NCBI GenBank assembly: GCA_947467345.1
Contig: CANIHD010000012.1
Location: 1 to 64,000 of the forward strand
Direction: 5' to 3'
Source of the DNA: Alphaproteobacteria bacterium
Lineage (GTDB): Bacteria > Pseudomonadota > Alphaproteobacteria > Micropepsales > Micropepsaceae
DNA length: 64,000 bases
Shown here: one piece after another, positions 18,698 through 27,890 of the stretch
Numbering within the stretch: position 1 is the first letter of the stretch
Layout: each line of letters opens with the position of its first letter
Notes under the pieces: model-generated
What the model was told of the DNA's origin: nothing
Databases searched by the model: none
The model's input: the letters and a program-made list of their open reading frames with translations, nothing else
Translations under genes and position numbers: made by a program

Positions 18698-18896
18698 AGG
18701 AACCTCGTGCTGCCCAATAACGCTGGGGCAACGGGCAGCTTCGCGGCGCGGGTTCGCCGGGGGAACCGCCTGCGCCGGGCAGGCTGGGGAGACATAAGAA
18801 CCGGGTCCCCCCTTGTCAATTCGTGCAACTCAGGCCTAATCGCGACCGCGAAATACGGGGCCTAAGACCCCCGTGGCGCGAGGGGATTGGGGTGCC

Positions 18897-20219
18897 ATGA
18901 AGTCGGGGGGTAAGGCTGAGGCTAAACCGGCCGCGCGCAAGAGCGCGGGGTCTGCAAAGGCGCCTGTTGCTGCGCCCGCGAAACCTGCGCCTGCGCGCGC
19001 TCCGCTCGCCCACAAACGGTCGCCAAGCCTTCCGCCTCTGGCAGGAGTGCGCATTTCCACCGGCCAGGCGGGCATCAAATATAAGGACCGCACGGACGTT
19101 CTGATGGTCGTTTTGGCCTCAGGAACCCAGGTTGCAGGCGTGTTTACGACCTCCAAGACGTCTTCGGCGCCGGTGGACTGGTGCCGCAAAAACATTGAAA
19201 CCGGATCGGCCCGCGCGCTGGTGGTGAACTCAGGCAATGCCAACGCCTTCACCGGCAAGGTGGGGCTTGAAAGCGTCCGCGAGGTGGCCGATGCCGCCGC
19301 CGCGACCGTGGGCTGCCGGACACAGGAAATCTTTGTGGCCTCCACCGGGGTGATCGGTGAGCCGCTTCCTCACAGCAAGATTACAAAAATTTTGCCTCAG
19401 CTTGTGGAATCAGGCGCCGCGGGAAACTGGTTGGCCGCCGCCGAAGCGATCATGACCACGGATACATTTCCCAAGCTCGCGACGGCCGTGGCGTTGATCG
19501 ACGGTCACCGTGTCACCATCAACGGCATCGCTAAGGGCTCGGGCATGATTCAGCCCGATATGGCAACCATGCTGTCCTTTATCTTCACGGATGCAAAGCT
19601 GCCCGCGCCAGTGCTGCAGGCACTTCTCGTCGAATCGGTGCAGACCTCGTTCAACAGCATCACCGTCGATAGCGACACCTCCACCAGCGACACGCTGCTG
19701 TTCTTTGCGACAGGCAAGGGCGCGGCCCATCCGGCCATCAGCAAAGCCACCGACAAGCGCCTGACGCATTTAAAAGAGAAGCTGGACGAAGTCCTGCTCG
19801 ATCTGGCGCATCAGGTGGTGAAGGACGGCGAAGGCGCCACCAAATTCATCCAAGTCGAAGTGACCGGCGCCGCGAGCAATGAATCGGCAAAGAAGATTGC
19901 GATGGCGATCGGCAATTCACCTTTGGTGAAGACGGCAATTGCCGGCAGTGACGCAAATTGGGGTCGCATCGTCATGGCCGTCGGCAAAGCCGGCGAGCCC
20001 GCTGACCGCGATAAGCTTCGCATCGCGTTCGGAACGCATGTCGTTGCCGAAAAAGGCGAGCGAGCGACTGGCTATAACGAAGCGACCGCAACGCGCGCCG
20101 TCTCCAGCGGCGAAGTTCACATCAGCGTCGATGTCGGCGTCGGCAAAGGAAGCTGGACAATTTGGTCTTGCGACTTCACCGATGGCTATATCCGCATCAA
20201 CGGTTCCTACCGCTCTTGA
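18897..20219 (+). CDS. argJ: Bifunctional ornithine acetyltransferase/N-acetylglutamate synthase ArgJ
   Basis: A 440-residue enzyme of arginine synthesis that transfers acetyl from acetylornithine to glutamate. It self-cleaves before the nucleophilic Thr of the DMATML motif (T224 here) into two chains; SGNANAFTG and the C-terminal NDANWGR-like segment (SDANWGRIVMAVG) are present. The N-terminus is odd: about 45 residues rich in Lys, Ala and Pro precede SLPPLAGVRI, where most relatives have 10-15. ATG 18897 has a GGGG ribosome site; GTG 18873 is an alternative. The TGA overlaps the likely TTG start of mutT. Confidence 0.95.
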   Translation: MKSGGKAEAKPAARKSAGSAKAPVAAPAKPAPARAPLAHKRSPSLPPLAGVRISTGQAGIKYKDRTDVLMVVLASGTQVAGVFTTSKTSSAPVDWCRKNIETGSARALVVNSGNANAFTGKVGLESVREVADAAAATVGCRTQEIFVASTGVIGEPLPHSKITKILPQLVESGAAGNWLAAAEAIMTTDTFPKLATAVALIDGHRVTINGIAKGSGMIQPDMATMLSFIFTDAKLPAPVLQALLVESVQTSFNSITVDSDTSTSDTLLFFATGKGAAHPAISKATDKRLTHLKEKLDEVLLDLAHQVVKDGEGATKFIQVEVTGAASNESAKKIAMAIGNSPLVKTAIAGSDANWGRIVMAVGKAGEPADRDKLRIAFGTHVVAEKGERATGYNEATATRAVSSGEVHISVDVGVGKGSWTIWSCDFTDGYIRINGSYRS

Positions 20220-20632
20220 GTTTCCGCCTCGTCCTGGTTGCCGCCTGCGCGCTTATCGATTCCGACGGGCGCGTTCTAATCGCGCAACGCCCGCCGGGAA
20301 AATCGATGGCGGGTCTATGGGAATTTCCCGGCGGAAAAATTGAGAATGGCGAACGCCCCGAACAAACCGTCATTCGTGAGATGAAGGAAGAGCTCGATAT
20401 CGCTATTAAGGAAGCGTGCCTCGCGCCTTTCGTTTTTGCGTCGCACGGCTATGCGGATTTTCATTTGCTGATGCCGCTTTATCTGTGCCGGCGTTGGGAA
20501 GGCATTGTTCAACCCATGGAGGGCCAGAATGTTGCTTGGGTGCGCCCGCTTGATCTCGCGCGCGAGAACAGCCCTTACGAGATGCCGCCAGCCGACAAGC
20601 CGCTACTGCCTATGTTGCGCGATTTGCTGTAG
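20216..20632 (+). CDS. mutT: 8-oxo-dGTP pyrophosphatase MutT
   Basis: A 138-residue Nudix hydrolase that removes oxidised GTP and dGTP from the nucleotide pool. The Nudix box GKIENGERPEQTVIREMKEE fits G-x5-E-x7-R-E-x2-E-E. LWEFPGGK and the closing DLL helix are typical of MutT. I chose TTG 20216, which overlaps the argJ TGA as TTGA and gives the family N-terminus MSFRLVLVAACALID. An upstream TTG at 20162 would add 18 residues read inside argJ. The argJ-mutT pair is a common alphaproteobacterial arrangement downstream of secA. Confidence 0.9.
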   Translation: MSFRLVLVAACALIDSDGRVLIAQRPPGKSMAGLWEFPGGKIENGERPEQTVIREMKEELDIAIKEACLAPFVFASHGYADFHLLMPLYLCRRWEGIVQPMEGQNVAWVRPLDLARENSPYEMPPADKPLLPMLRDLL

Positions 20633-20715
20633 CGCAAAGTGCCAATAACGCTGGCGTGATGCATCTCAGGCATGTGCTCGCGATATTCTCTCTATTCTCA
20701 ATGGGAGAACTCCGC

Positions 20716-21504
20716 GTGCGCGCTCTTAATACTGTGTTTGTCCTAGCTCTCGCGATTGCGCCTTGGCCCTCGTCGGCGACAGCGCAAAATGCGATCCCTG
20801 ATTTGCCTGGCTATTGGGCGCGTTCGGAATCAGCGGAAGGGCGCATGTTTCATCCGCCCGCAAGCGGAGCAGGGCCAGTCGTGCGTTCCGCCGATGCGGG
20901 CGATTTCAATGTCGGCGATCACACCCATAGCAATTTGACTCCAAAAGCCGCGGCGGCGGTGAAAGCGTTCGGAGACCGTGGGCGCAGCGGCATCGTCGAA
21001 CTTCCGGCGTGGTCTTTGTGCTGGCCGTCTGGCGTTCCGCTGGTGATGAACATGGCCGAGCCCGTGCAATTTCTGCAGACGCCGGATCAAGTCACCATTC
21101 TCTATCAGCGCGACATGCAGGTTCGCCGCATCGATCTGAACAAAAAACACCCGGCGAATTTGACGCCCAGCTGGTACGGCTACTCGGTCGACCACTACGA
21201 GAACGGCGATACGCTCGTCGTCGAGACGAGGGGCCAGAACAACAGAGCGTTGGTCGATCGCTTCGGTACGCCGCGCAGTGAAGCCATTCGCGTGATCGAA
21301 CGCTACACGCTGAGCCCGGACCGGCGTGAGCTGAATGTCGCCTTCACCGTCGAAGATCCTGAGATGTTCAAAACCTCATGGGGCTGTCGCGTGATTTACC
21401 GTCCTGTAGACGAAGGTTTCGGCGAGCGCATCTGCGCCGAGAACAATAAGAATCCTGACGGCGGAGAATTTCCGGTTCCAACGAATGACCACGCCGATTT
21501 CTGA
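20716..21504 (+). CDS. Uncharacterised secreted protein
   Basis: A protein of 262 residues with a signal peptide (ALNTVFVLALAIAPWPSSATAQ, cleaved near AQNA). The mature part starts IPDLPGYWARSES and contains WSLCWPSGVP, YQRDMQVRRIDLNKKHP and GDTLVVETRG. This pattern is shared by a group of alphaproteobacterial exported proteins with no assigned function that I know of. GTG 20716 is chosen because GGGAGA lies seven bases upstream; in-frame starts at 20656 and 20701 are possible. It is convergent with the DUF6152 gene, three bases apart. Function unknown. Confidence 0.65.
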   Translation: MRALNTVFVLALAIAPWPSSATAQNAIPDLPGYWARSESAEGRMFHPPASGAGPVVRSADAGDFNVGDHTHSNLTPKAAAAVKAFGDRGRSGIVELPAWSLCWPSGVPLVMNMAEPVQFLQTPDQVTILYQRDMQVRRIDLNKKHPANLTPSWYGYSVDHYENGDTLVVETRGQNNRALVDRFGTPRSEAIRVIERYTLSPDRRELNVAFTVEDPEMFKTSWGCRVIYRPVDEGFGERICAENNKNPDGGEFPVPTNDHADF

Positions 21505-21507
21505 TTT

Positions 21508-21876
21508 CTATTCCGATGTTAGTGTCCGGCCGTCGGGAAGCGAAATCGTGTCCAGAAAGCCAGTCGGCTTTCCGTCCTTGTGCGGTTTGAAGCTGACTTT
21601 TACTTTATCGCCCGGCGCGACAATTTTTGGACGCCAGCCCTGGCGAACAAGTTGTGTCGGTGAGCCAAGCTCCAGATCGACCTCTTTCACGGCCCCGCTT
21701 GCGTCTGTGTAGGTGACGCTCACCCAAGCATGCGGGTTCGTCCACTCCAGCATCTTGACCGTGGCATCGACCTCGACATTGCGTGTCTGATCGTACATCG
21801 CGTTGGAATGATGCGCGAAAGCGGCGGTAGCGAATACCGACAGAACCGCACCTGACAAAATCACAGATTTCCGCAT
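21508..21876 (-). CDS. Secreted DUF6152 family protein
   Basis: A 122-residue protein with a signal peptide ending FATAAFAHHSNAMYD; the HHSNAMYD start of the mature part is the hallmark of the DUF6152 family. The rest is a small beta-rich domain (MLEWTNPHAWVSVTY, GDKVKVSFKPHKDGK). The function is unknown; the double His could bind metal. GGAG six bases upstream supports ATG 21876. DUF6152 genes often lie next to secreted proteins like the convergent neighbour at 20716, so the two may act together. It ends in a normal TAG. Confidence 0.75.
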   Translation of the reverse strand: MRKSVILSGAVLSVFATAAFAHHSNAMYDQTRNVEVDATVKMLEWTNPHAWVSVTYTDASGAVKEVDLELGSPTQLVRQGWRPKIVAPGDKVKVSFKPHKDGKPTGFLDTISLPDGRTLTSE

Positions 21877-21978
21877 CGCCAACTCCATATCGTTGGCGAA
21901 ATATAGAACCCGGCGCATTCAATCAGAAGATGAGCTGGTAGGCCGGAGCGCACACAAAAGCGTGCGCGCCCATTGAAG

Positions 21979-23109
21979 CTACTGCGCCGCGGCCGGAACC
22001 GGCGCACGCGCCGCTTCGATCTCCGCAGCTTTCTTCTCGCAAAGCTCGACGACGTGGTCGATGAGCGACGCGTTGTCGAGTTTGTAAACCGGCTTGCCGT
22101 TCAGATAGATCATACCAGCGCCAGCGCCTGCGCCACCACCGGTAAACCCGATATCGGTTTCGCGCGCTTCGCCCGGACCGTTCACAACACAGCCGATGAT
22201 CGAGAGCGACATCGGGGTGGCGATGTGTTTCAAGCGCTCTTCCAATTTTTGCACGGTCTCGATCACGTTAAATCCTTGCCGCGCGCAGGACGGGCACGAG
22301 ATGACGTTCACGCCGCGATGCCGGAGGTTCAATGATTTCAGAATATCAAAGCCGACGCGGATCTCTTCTTCCGGTTCGGCCGAGAGCGAAACACGCAACG
22401 TGTCGCCGATGCCGGACCACAGCAGCATGCCAATGCCGATGGAGGATTTCACCGTGCCAGGAATCATGCCGCCGGCCTCTGTCACGCCGAGATGAAGCGG
22501 ATAGTCGCAAGCATCGGCCAGGCCTTGATAGGCCGCGACTGCGAGGAAGACATCCGAAGCCTTCACGCTGATTTTGAATTCGAAGAAATCATTGTCTTCG
22601 AGAATGCGCATATGGCGCTGCGCGCTTTCCACCATCGCTTCGGGGCAGGGTTCGCCGAAGCGTTCGAGAAGATCGCGCTCAAGCGAGCCGGCGTTGACGC
22701 CGATGCGCATGGAACAGCCATGGTCCTTCGCCGCTTGCACGACGTCTTTGACGCGCTGTGCCGAACCGATATTGCCGGGATTGATGCGTAAGCACGCAGC
22801 GCCGGCTTTGGCCGCCTCGATGGCGCGCTTATAATGAAAGTGGATATCGGCAACGATGGGGACTTTGGAAGCGTTGACGATCTTGCGCAGCGCTTTGGTC
22901 GAATCTTCGTCCGGGCAGGAGACGCGCACGATATCCGCGCCGGCATCTTCCAAGCGCCTGATTTGGGCGATGGTGGCCTTCGCGTCGCCCGTGATCGTGT
23001 TGGTCATCGATTGCACGGTGATCGGCGCGTCGCCGCCGACCTCGACATTGCCGACGCGGATCTTGCGTGACTTGCGCCGCACAATGTCGCGATAGGGACG
23101 GATGCTCAT
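21979..23109 (-). CDS. ispG: 4-Hydroxy-3-methylbut-2-enyl diphosphate synthase IspG
   Basis: A 376-residue [4Fe-4S] enzyme of the MEP isoprenoid pathway, converting MEcPP to HMBPP. N-terminal TIM-barrel signatures ([28 protein letters not shown]) and the C-terminal cluster-binding region ([19 protein letters not shown]) are intact. The other MEP enzymes IspD and IspF occur fused at 58368. It lies 27 bases downstream of the RodZ-like gene, an arrangement found widely in proteobacteria. It ends in a normal TAG. Confidence 0.97.
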   Translation of the reverse strand: MSIRPYRDIVRRKSRKIRVGNVEVGGDAPITVQSMTNTITGDAKATIAQIRRLEDAGADIVRVSCPDEDSTKALRKIVNASKVPIVADIHFHYKRAIEAAKAGAACLRINPGNIGSAQRVKDVVQAAKDHGCSMRIGVNAGSLERDLLERFGEPCPEAMVESAQRHMRILEDNDFFEFKISVKASDVFLAVAAYQGLADACDYPLHLGVTEAGGMIPGTVKSSIGIGMLLWSGIGDTLRVSLSAEPEEEIRVGFDILKSLNLRHRGVNVISCPSCARQGFNVIETVQKLEERLKHIATPMSLSIIGCVVNGPGEARETDIGFTGGGAGAGAGMIYLNGKPVYKLDNASLIDHVVELCEKKAAEIEAARAPVPAAAQ

Positions 23110-23136
23110 GTTAGTCCGGTTCTCTTAGCCTGGATT

Positions 23137-24057
23137 TTAACGCGCGCGGTCTACGAGATCCTGCGGATCGAGCGACATATCTTCGGCTGTCGCGCCGTTC
23201 GGACCAAGGAAGCCCAGCGAGGTGCCGTCGAGTATCACTTCCACCGCGCCGCTATCCGGCGTGGTCACGCGCAAGCCCACCAAATTCGGTGTTTGGTAGC
23301 GGTCGCCGGGGCTCAGATCGCGGCCGATAAAGACCATGTTGTCCGGTCCCTGAACCATCACGCGAATGGGTTTGTGGACGCGCAACGTCACGCCTGAATC
23401 GTCGTTGCGCGTGCCATAGGCGCGCCCCTGCGGAAGAGATGTCGCAAGTTGCGCAGCTGTCGGTGTCGCGGGCGGCGGCGGTGCTGGTTCGGGTGCAGGC
23501 GCGGCCTCGACAGGCGGCGCTGGAATCGCCGGTGCTGCCGCTTCCGCGGCGAGACGTTCCGGAACGGCGGTAACGGTGGAAGCTGTCTGCGCGGGCGACG
23601 AAAGAAAATAATACGCTGCATAAGCCACCACGGCCACCAGCAAGACGACAAACACGATGGCGCCTTGCGGCCATTTTCTGTCGTGTTCCACGGAAGGAAG
23701 AAGCGCGGGCTCATCGCCGTCGTCGTGGCCCGCGATCTCCGCTTTGAATCTTTCGACGCAGGAATTCGAATCGAGCCCCAGATAATCCGCATAAGACCGC
23801 AGAAACCCGATGGCGTAGGTGCGGCCCGGCAGACCGTCGAGATTGCTCTCTTCGAGAGCCTCAAGATGATTTTTGCGAACTTTCAAAGCGCGGGAAACGG
23901 TTGCGAGATCCTCGCCCTTGCGCTGACGCGCCGCGCGCAAATCCAAGCCGACCGTTTCAAGGGGCGCATCGCCGTCGGCGGAAACCTCGCGCAAATGCAA
24001 GCGGCGTTGCTGCGTGCCGCCGCTCCGTTCGAGCGAAAGTCCTGTCACTTTGGCCAT
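23137..24057 (-). CDS. RodZ-like helix-turn-helix membrane protein
   Basis: A 306-residue protein with the RodZ layout. A helix-turn-helix domain covers about residues 36-105 (LRAARQRKGEDLATVSRALK, YAIGFLRSYADYLGLD). One transmembrane segment lies near 132-153 (GAIVFVVLLVAVVAYAAYYF). A Pro/Ala-rich linker and a C-terminal DUF4115 beta domain (IRVMVQGPDNMVFIGRDL) follow. RodZ links MreB to the membrane and shapes rods; the cytoplasmic domain binds MreB rather than DNA. It sits upstream of ispG as in many proteobacteria. A small hairpin lies 19-38 bases before its start. Confidence 0.85.
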   Translation of the reverse strand: MAKVTGLSLERSGGTQQRRLHLREVSADGDAPLETVGLDLRAARQRKGEDLATVSRALKVRKNHLEALEESNLDGLPGRTYAIGFLRSYADYLGLDSNSCVERFKAEIAGHDDGDEPALLPSVEHDRKWPQGAIVFVVLLVAVVAYAAYYFLSSPAQTASTVTAVPERLAAEAAAPAIPAPPVEAAPAPEPAPPPPATPTAAQLATSLPQGRAYGTRNDDSGVTLRVHKPIRVMVQGPDNMVFIGRDLSPGDRYQTPNLVGLRVTTPDSGAVEVILDGTSLGFLGPNGATAEDMSLDPQDLVDRAR

Positions 24058-24075
24058 AGCGCCTACACTTACACC

Positions 24076-24095
24076 TGGAACCGTTTAGGGTTCCA
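24076..24095. repeat. Inverted repeat TGGAACC-N6-GGTTCCA
   Basis: A perfect 7-bp inverted repeat (24076-24082 with 24089-24095) between the ptsP end and the RodZ-like start. It is 19-38 bases before the RodZ-like ATG, with no T-run on the leftward strand, so an operator or leader hairpin is as likely as a terminator. Confidence 0.35.
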
Positions 24096-24163
24096 AAACT
24101 TCGGCCACCCCGGCCACATCGTTGAATTTAAACGGAATTGGTGATTCGCACAACCGTTGGTCA

Positions 24164-26443
24164 TCAGCCTAAGCGGTCGACTTGCACGTCGTTTTCGGCG
24201 GCAAACGCAGCCAATGCCACACGGGCGCTCGAACCGGGCATGGATGTGAGGCGCGTGACTTCGGGTTTAAGCGCGCGCGTGTCCAGACTTCGAATCATCA
24301 TTTTGACCGGGCCGATCGAAGCTGCCTGCACCGAAAGACCGGTAATACCCATGCCGATCAGCGCCATTGCCTCAAGCGGCCGGCCGGCCATCTCACCGCA
24401 TACGGAAATCGCGTCCACGCGTTTCATGCTGGCAGCGGTGGTGACGACATGGCGAATAAGACTGAGCACGGCTGGACTCAGCGAGTCATAACGCCGCGCC
24501 ACAGCCGGATTGGTGCGATCCGCCGCGAACACGAATTGCAGCAGATCGTTCGACCCGATGGAGATGAAATCCGCCGTCGCCAGCAATTGCGGCAGCTCGA
24601 ACAACAGCGACGGCACCTCAACCATGGTTCCTATATCCAGCTTCGCCGGAAGCGGCGCGCCTTTGCTGCGCGCCCGATCCATCTCACGGCCGATTTGCAT
24701 CTTCGCCGTTTCGAATTCGGAAACTTCGCTGATCATTGGCAGGAGGATTTTGAGCGGACGGCCTTCCGCCGCAGCGATCAGCGCTCGTACCTGGTAGCGG
24801 AGCAGAGCAGGGCGATCGAGCGCGATGCGAATGGCGCGCCATCCCAGCGCCGGGTTTTCTTCGCGCACGGTGCGGCCATAGCTGGGCACTTTATCGCCGC
24901 CGAGATCGAGTGTGCGAAAAACGATAGGGCGATCTCCGACGGAACGAAATACTTCCCGGTAAAAATCCGTCTGGTCCTTCAGGCGCGGCATAGTCGAGCC
25001 GATCATGAATTGCAATTCTGTGCGGAACAACCCGATGCCGTCGGCACCGGATTCCACCACATGCGGAAGATCAACGAGGAGCCCGGCATTCATATTCAAC
25101 GTGATGCGTAGGCCATCGCGCGTTATCGCCGGCTCATCGCGAATGGTTGCGTAGCGTGCCACGCGTTGCGCGCGCAGTGCCTTCTTAGCCTCGAAAGCGG
25201 AGAGCATGTCCGGCACCGGACGCAAATGCACTTCGCCGCTATCGGCGTCGACGACGGCGATGTCGCCATGACGTGCCGCATCGGCAATGCCCAAAATGCC
25301 ACCGACCAAGGGTAATCCGAGCGAGCGCGCAACAATGGCGATATGCGACGTGCCGGTGGCCTCCTCGACGACCAATGCCGCAATCTTGTTGCGACCATAG
25401 TCGAGCAGTTCCGCCGGACCCATGGCGCGTGCCACGACGACAGCGCCCACCGGCAAAGACTGCGAATGCGCCACACCGCCCGCCAAATGGCGCACAAGAC
25501 GGCGCGCCAGATCATCGAAATCATGCAGGCGTTCGCGCAAATACGGATCGTTGGTACGGTTGATGCGCATGCGCGTTTCGTCTTGCACGCGCTCGACTGC
25601 GGCTTCCGCCGTAAGCCCCGCGCGCACCGCATCGCGAAGGCGCGTGCGCCAGCCTTGATCATGTGCAAACAGGCGATAGGCTTCGATGACTTCGCGTGTG
25701 TCGCCGGCTAAATCCAATTCGGTAGAATCCAGCATGGCATCGACGGAGGCGCGCAAACTCAACAGCGCGTCTTCGAGTCTCTGCAATTCGACGACAGGAT
25801 CGTCGGCGATCATGCGCTCGACTTTAACGCGCGGCTCATGATGAAACACGGCGCCGATGCTGAGGCCTTCCGCTAAAGCCTCGCCGTGAAACAAAGCCGG
25901 CCGATGCGGCGACATGCCGGGCTGATCAAGCTCGGCAAGATCGATCAGCGAGCCCTGCGCAACGATCTCGGCCAACACCATCGAGATGGTGAGGAGCGCT
26001 TCTTCTTCTTCCTCGTCGTATTGGCGCGCCGTCTTGTTCTGAACGGTTAGAACGCCGAATACGCGGTCGCCGCGCACGATTGGCACGCCGAGAAAGGAGC
26101 GGAACGGATCTTCGCCAGTTTCCGGACGATAGGAGAAGTTCGGGTGTTCGGGTGCGTTGGTAAGATTGAGCGGTGCCGCATCTTGCGCGACCAGGCCGAC
26201 AAGACCTTCGCCGCGCTTTAGCCGCGTGCGATGCACGGCTTCGCGGTTAAGACCCTCGGTGGCGAAGAGCTCCAGCGTATCGCCGGCGCGCTGCAGATAG
26301 ATGGAGCATACTTCCGCCACCATATTGGCGGCGATCACCGACACGAGCTTGTTCAGCCGCGTCTGCGCGCTAGCCTGTTCCGCCATAATCTCACGAAGGC
26401 GGCGCAGAAGAACCCTTGGGCCGCCAGCGTGGGATGACGGCAT
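24164..26443 (-). CDS. ptsP: Phosphoenolpyruvate-protein phosphotransferase PtsP (EI-Ntr)
   Basis: Enzyme I of the nitrogen phosphotransferase system, about 759 residues. An N-terminal GAF domain (about 20-165) senses nitrogen status in relatives by binding glutamine. It is followed by the HPr-interacting helical domain, the phospho-histidine domain (active His in GTSHIAIVARSLGLP) and the C-terminal PEP-binding barrel (GIGLFRTELQFM, EVPSLLFELPQL, SIGSNDLLQFVFAADRTNP). It passes phosphate to NPr and EIIA-Ntr, neither of which is in the window. I take ATG 26443; a GTG just before is possible. It follows lysC by about 50 bases; the lysC-ptsP pair is typical of alphaproteobacteria. Confidence 0.95.
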   Translation of the reverse strand: MPSSHAGGPRVLLRRLREIMAEQASAQTRLNKLVSVIAANMVAEVCSIYLQRAGDTLELFATEGLNREAVHRTRLKRGEGLVGLVAQDAAPLNLTNAPEHPNFSYRPETGEDPFRSFLGVPIVRGDRVFGVLTVQNKTARQYDEEEEEALLTISMVLAEIVAQGSLIDLAELDQPGMSPHRPALFHGEALAEGLSIGAVFHHEPRVKVERMIADDPVVELQRLEDALLSLRASVDAMLDSTELDLAGDTREVIEAYRLFAHDQGWRTRLRDAVRAGLTAEAAVERVQDETRMRINRTNDPYLRERLHDFDDLARRLVRHLAGGVAHSQSLPVGAVVVARAMGPAELLDYGRNKIAALVVEEATGTSHIAIVARSLGLPLVGGILGIADAARHGDIAVVDADSGEVHLRPVPDMLSAFEAKKALRAQRVARYATIRDEPAITRDGLRITLNMNAGLLVDLPHVVESGADGIGLFRTELQFMIGSTMPRLKDQTDFYREVFRSVGDRPIVFRTLDLGGDKVPSYGRTVREENPALGWRAIRIALDRPALLRYQVRALIAAAEGRPLKILLPMISEVSEFETAKMQIGREMDRARSKGAPLPAKLDIGTMVEVPSLLFELPQLLATADFISIGSNDLLQFVFAADRTNPAVARRYDSLSPAVLSLIRHVVTTAASMKRVDAISVCGEMAGRPLEAMALIGMGITGLSVQAASIGPVKMMIRSLDTRALKPEVTRLTSMPGSSARVALAAFAAENDVQVDRLG

Positions 26444-26494
26444 CACAAAGCCTTTCGGCCCATAACGTGAATCTGAATCAGGACGTGCATGACA

Positions 26495-27739
26495 CTAAGC
26501 CTCGACTGCTTGGGGCGGGGTCGCGTCCAGATCATACACGGAATGGAGCGCGCGCACCGCAAGCTCGACATAGTCTTCCGAAATAAGAACGCTGACTTTG
26601 ATCTCGGACGTCGAGATCACCTGAATATTGATGCCCTTCTCGGCGAGCGTTTTGAACATTGTTTGTGCAATTCCGGGATGCGCGCGCATACCGATGCCGA
26701 TGATCGACACTTTTGCGACGGAGTTATCCGACACGAGGTCCTTGTAGCCGATATGTGGGGCAGCATTGCGGATGGCATCCAGCGCGCGGTCGAGGTCGGC
26801 GCGGCCTACCGTGAAGGTCAGGTCCGTGCGCCGCCCGTCTTCCGAGACGTTCTGCACGATCATGTCCACATTGACGCCGGACTCGGCCAGCGGGCCGAAA
26901 ATGGCCGCGGCCACGCCCGGCTTATCAGGCACGCGCAGGAGGGTGATTTTCGCCTCGTCGCGTGTATAGGCGATGCCGGTGACGGGGTTCTTTTCCACGA
27001 TGTCTTCCTCGTCGCAAACTAGAGTGCCGCCCTTGTCAGGATCGAAGGTCGATAGCACGCGGACGGGCACGCGATGAACCATGGCCATTTCCACGGAGCG
27101 GGTCTGCAGCACCTTGGCGCCGAGCGAGGCCAGCTCGAGCATTTCTTCGTAAGAGATTTTCTCCAGGCGCTGGGCCCGGGTCACAATACGCGGGTCGGAG
27201 GTGTAGACGCCGTCCACATCCGTGTAGATGTCGCAGCGATCCGCTTTGAGGGCGGCAGCTAAAGCGACCGCGCTGGTATCCGAGCCGCCGCGCCCAAGGG
27301 TCGAAATGCGATTGCCGGGGGCCACGCCCTGGAAGCCCGCGACGACGGCGACCTGCCCGGTAGCGAGCTGGGCGTTCATCTCTGCCGTATCGATGTCCAG
27401 GATACGGGCTGAGCCGTGGACCCCGGAGGTATGGATGGCCACCTGCCAGCCCATCCAGGAGCGGGCCGAAACGCCGATGGCGGAGAGCGCGATAGCCGTT
27501 AGACCGGCGGTCACCTGTTCGCCGGAGGCCACTACGGCGTCGTATTCCCGCGCGTCATGGAGCGGATTGAGGTCTTTGACCCAGCCAACCAGCTTATTGG
27601 TCTCGCCGGACATGGCCGACACTACGACGGCCACCTGATTGCCGCGGTCGACCTCGCGCTTCACCAGCGCGGCGACGCCGCGGATGCGAGCAAGATCGGC
27701 GACGGAGGTACCGCCGAATTTCATAACGATCTTGGCCAT
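26495..27739 (-). CDS. lysC: Aspartate kinase LysC
   Basis: A 414-residue kinase that starts the aspartate pathway to lysine, threonine and methionine. The N-terminus MAKIVMKFGGTSVADLARIRG and the SGETNKLVGW and GRGGSDTSAVALAAAL motifs form the amino-acid kinase domain. The last 150 residues hold two ACT domains for feedback control. ATG 27739 is the family start; the upstream open frame reads into the antisense of ubiG. It is divergent from ubiG across about 150 bases. Confidence 0.97.
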   Translation of the reverse strand: MAKIVMKFGGTSVADLARIRGVAALVKREVDRGNQVAVVVSAMSGETNKLVGWVKDLNPLHDAREYDAVVASGEQVTAGLTAIALSAIGVSARSWMGWQVAIHTSGVHGSARILDIDTAEMNAQLATGQVAVVAGFQGVAPGNRISTLGRGGSDTSAVALAAALKADRCDIYTDVDGVYTSDPRIVTRAQRLEKISYEEMLELASLGAKVLQTRSVEMAMVHRVPVRVLSTFDPDKGGTLVCDEEDIVEKNPVTGIAYTRDEAKITLLRVPDKPGVAAAIFGPLAESGVNVDMIVQNVSEDGRRTDLTFTVGRADLDRALDAIRNAAPHIGYKDLVSDNSVAKVSIIGIGMRAHPGIAQTMFKTLAEKGINIQVISTSEIKVSVLISEDYVELAVRALHSVYDLDATPPQAVEA

Positions 27740-27890
27740 TGACCGATCAGGCTGATTTATTGCGGGGGCATTCTTATAGGCGAGTTTTGCTGCGCTCAAC
27801 GCCGGATTTGCCAAAATCTCCATCAATTTCAAATGGCCCAAATTTAATTGGCCGGATCGACCCAACCCGTCGGGACGTATAGAAAAGGCC

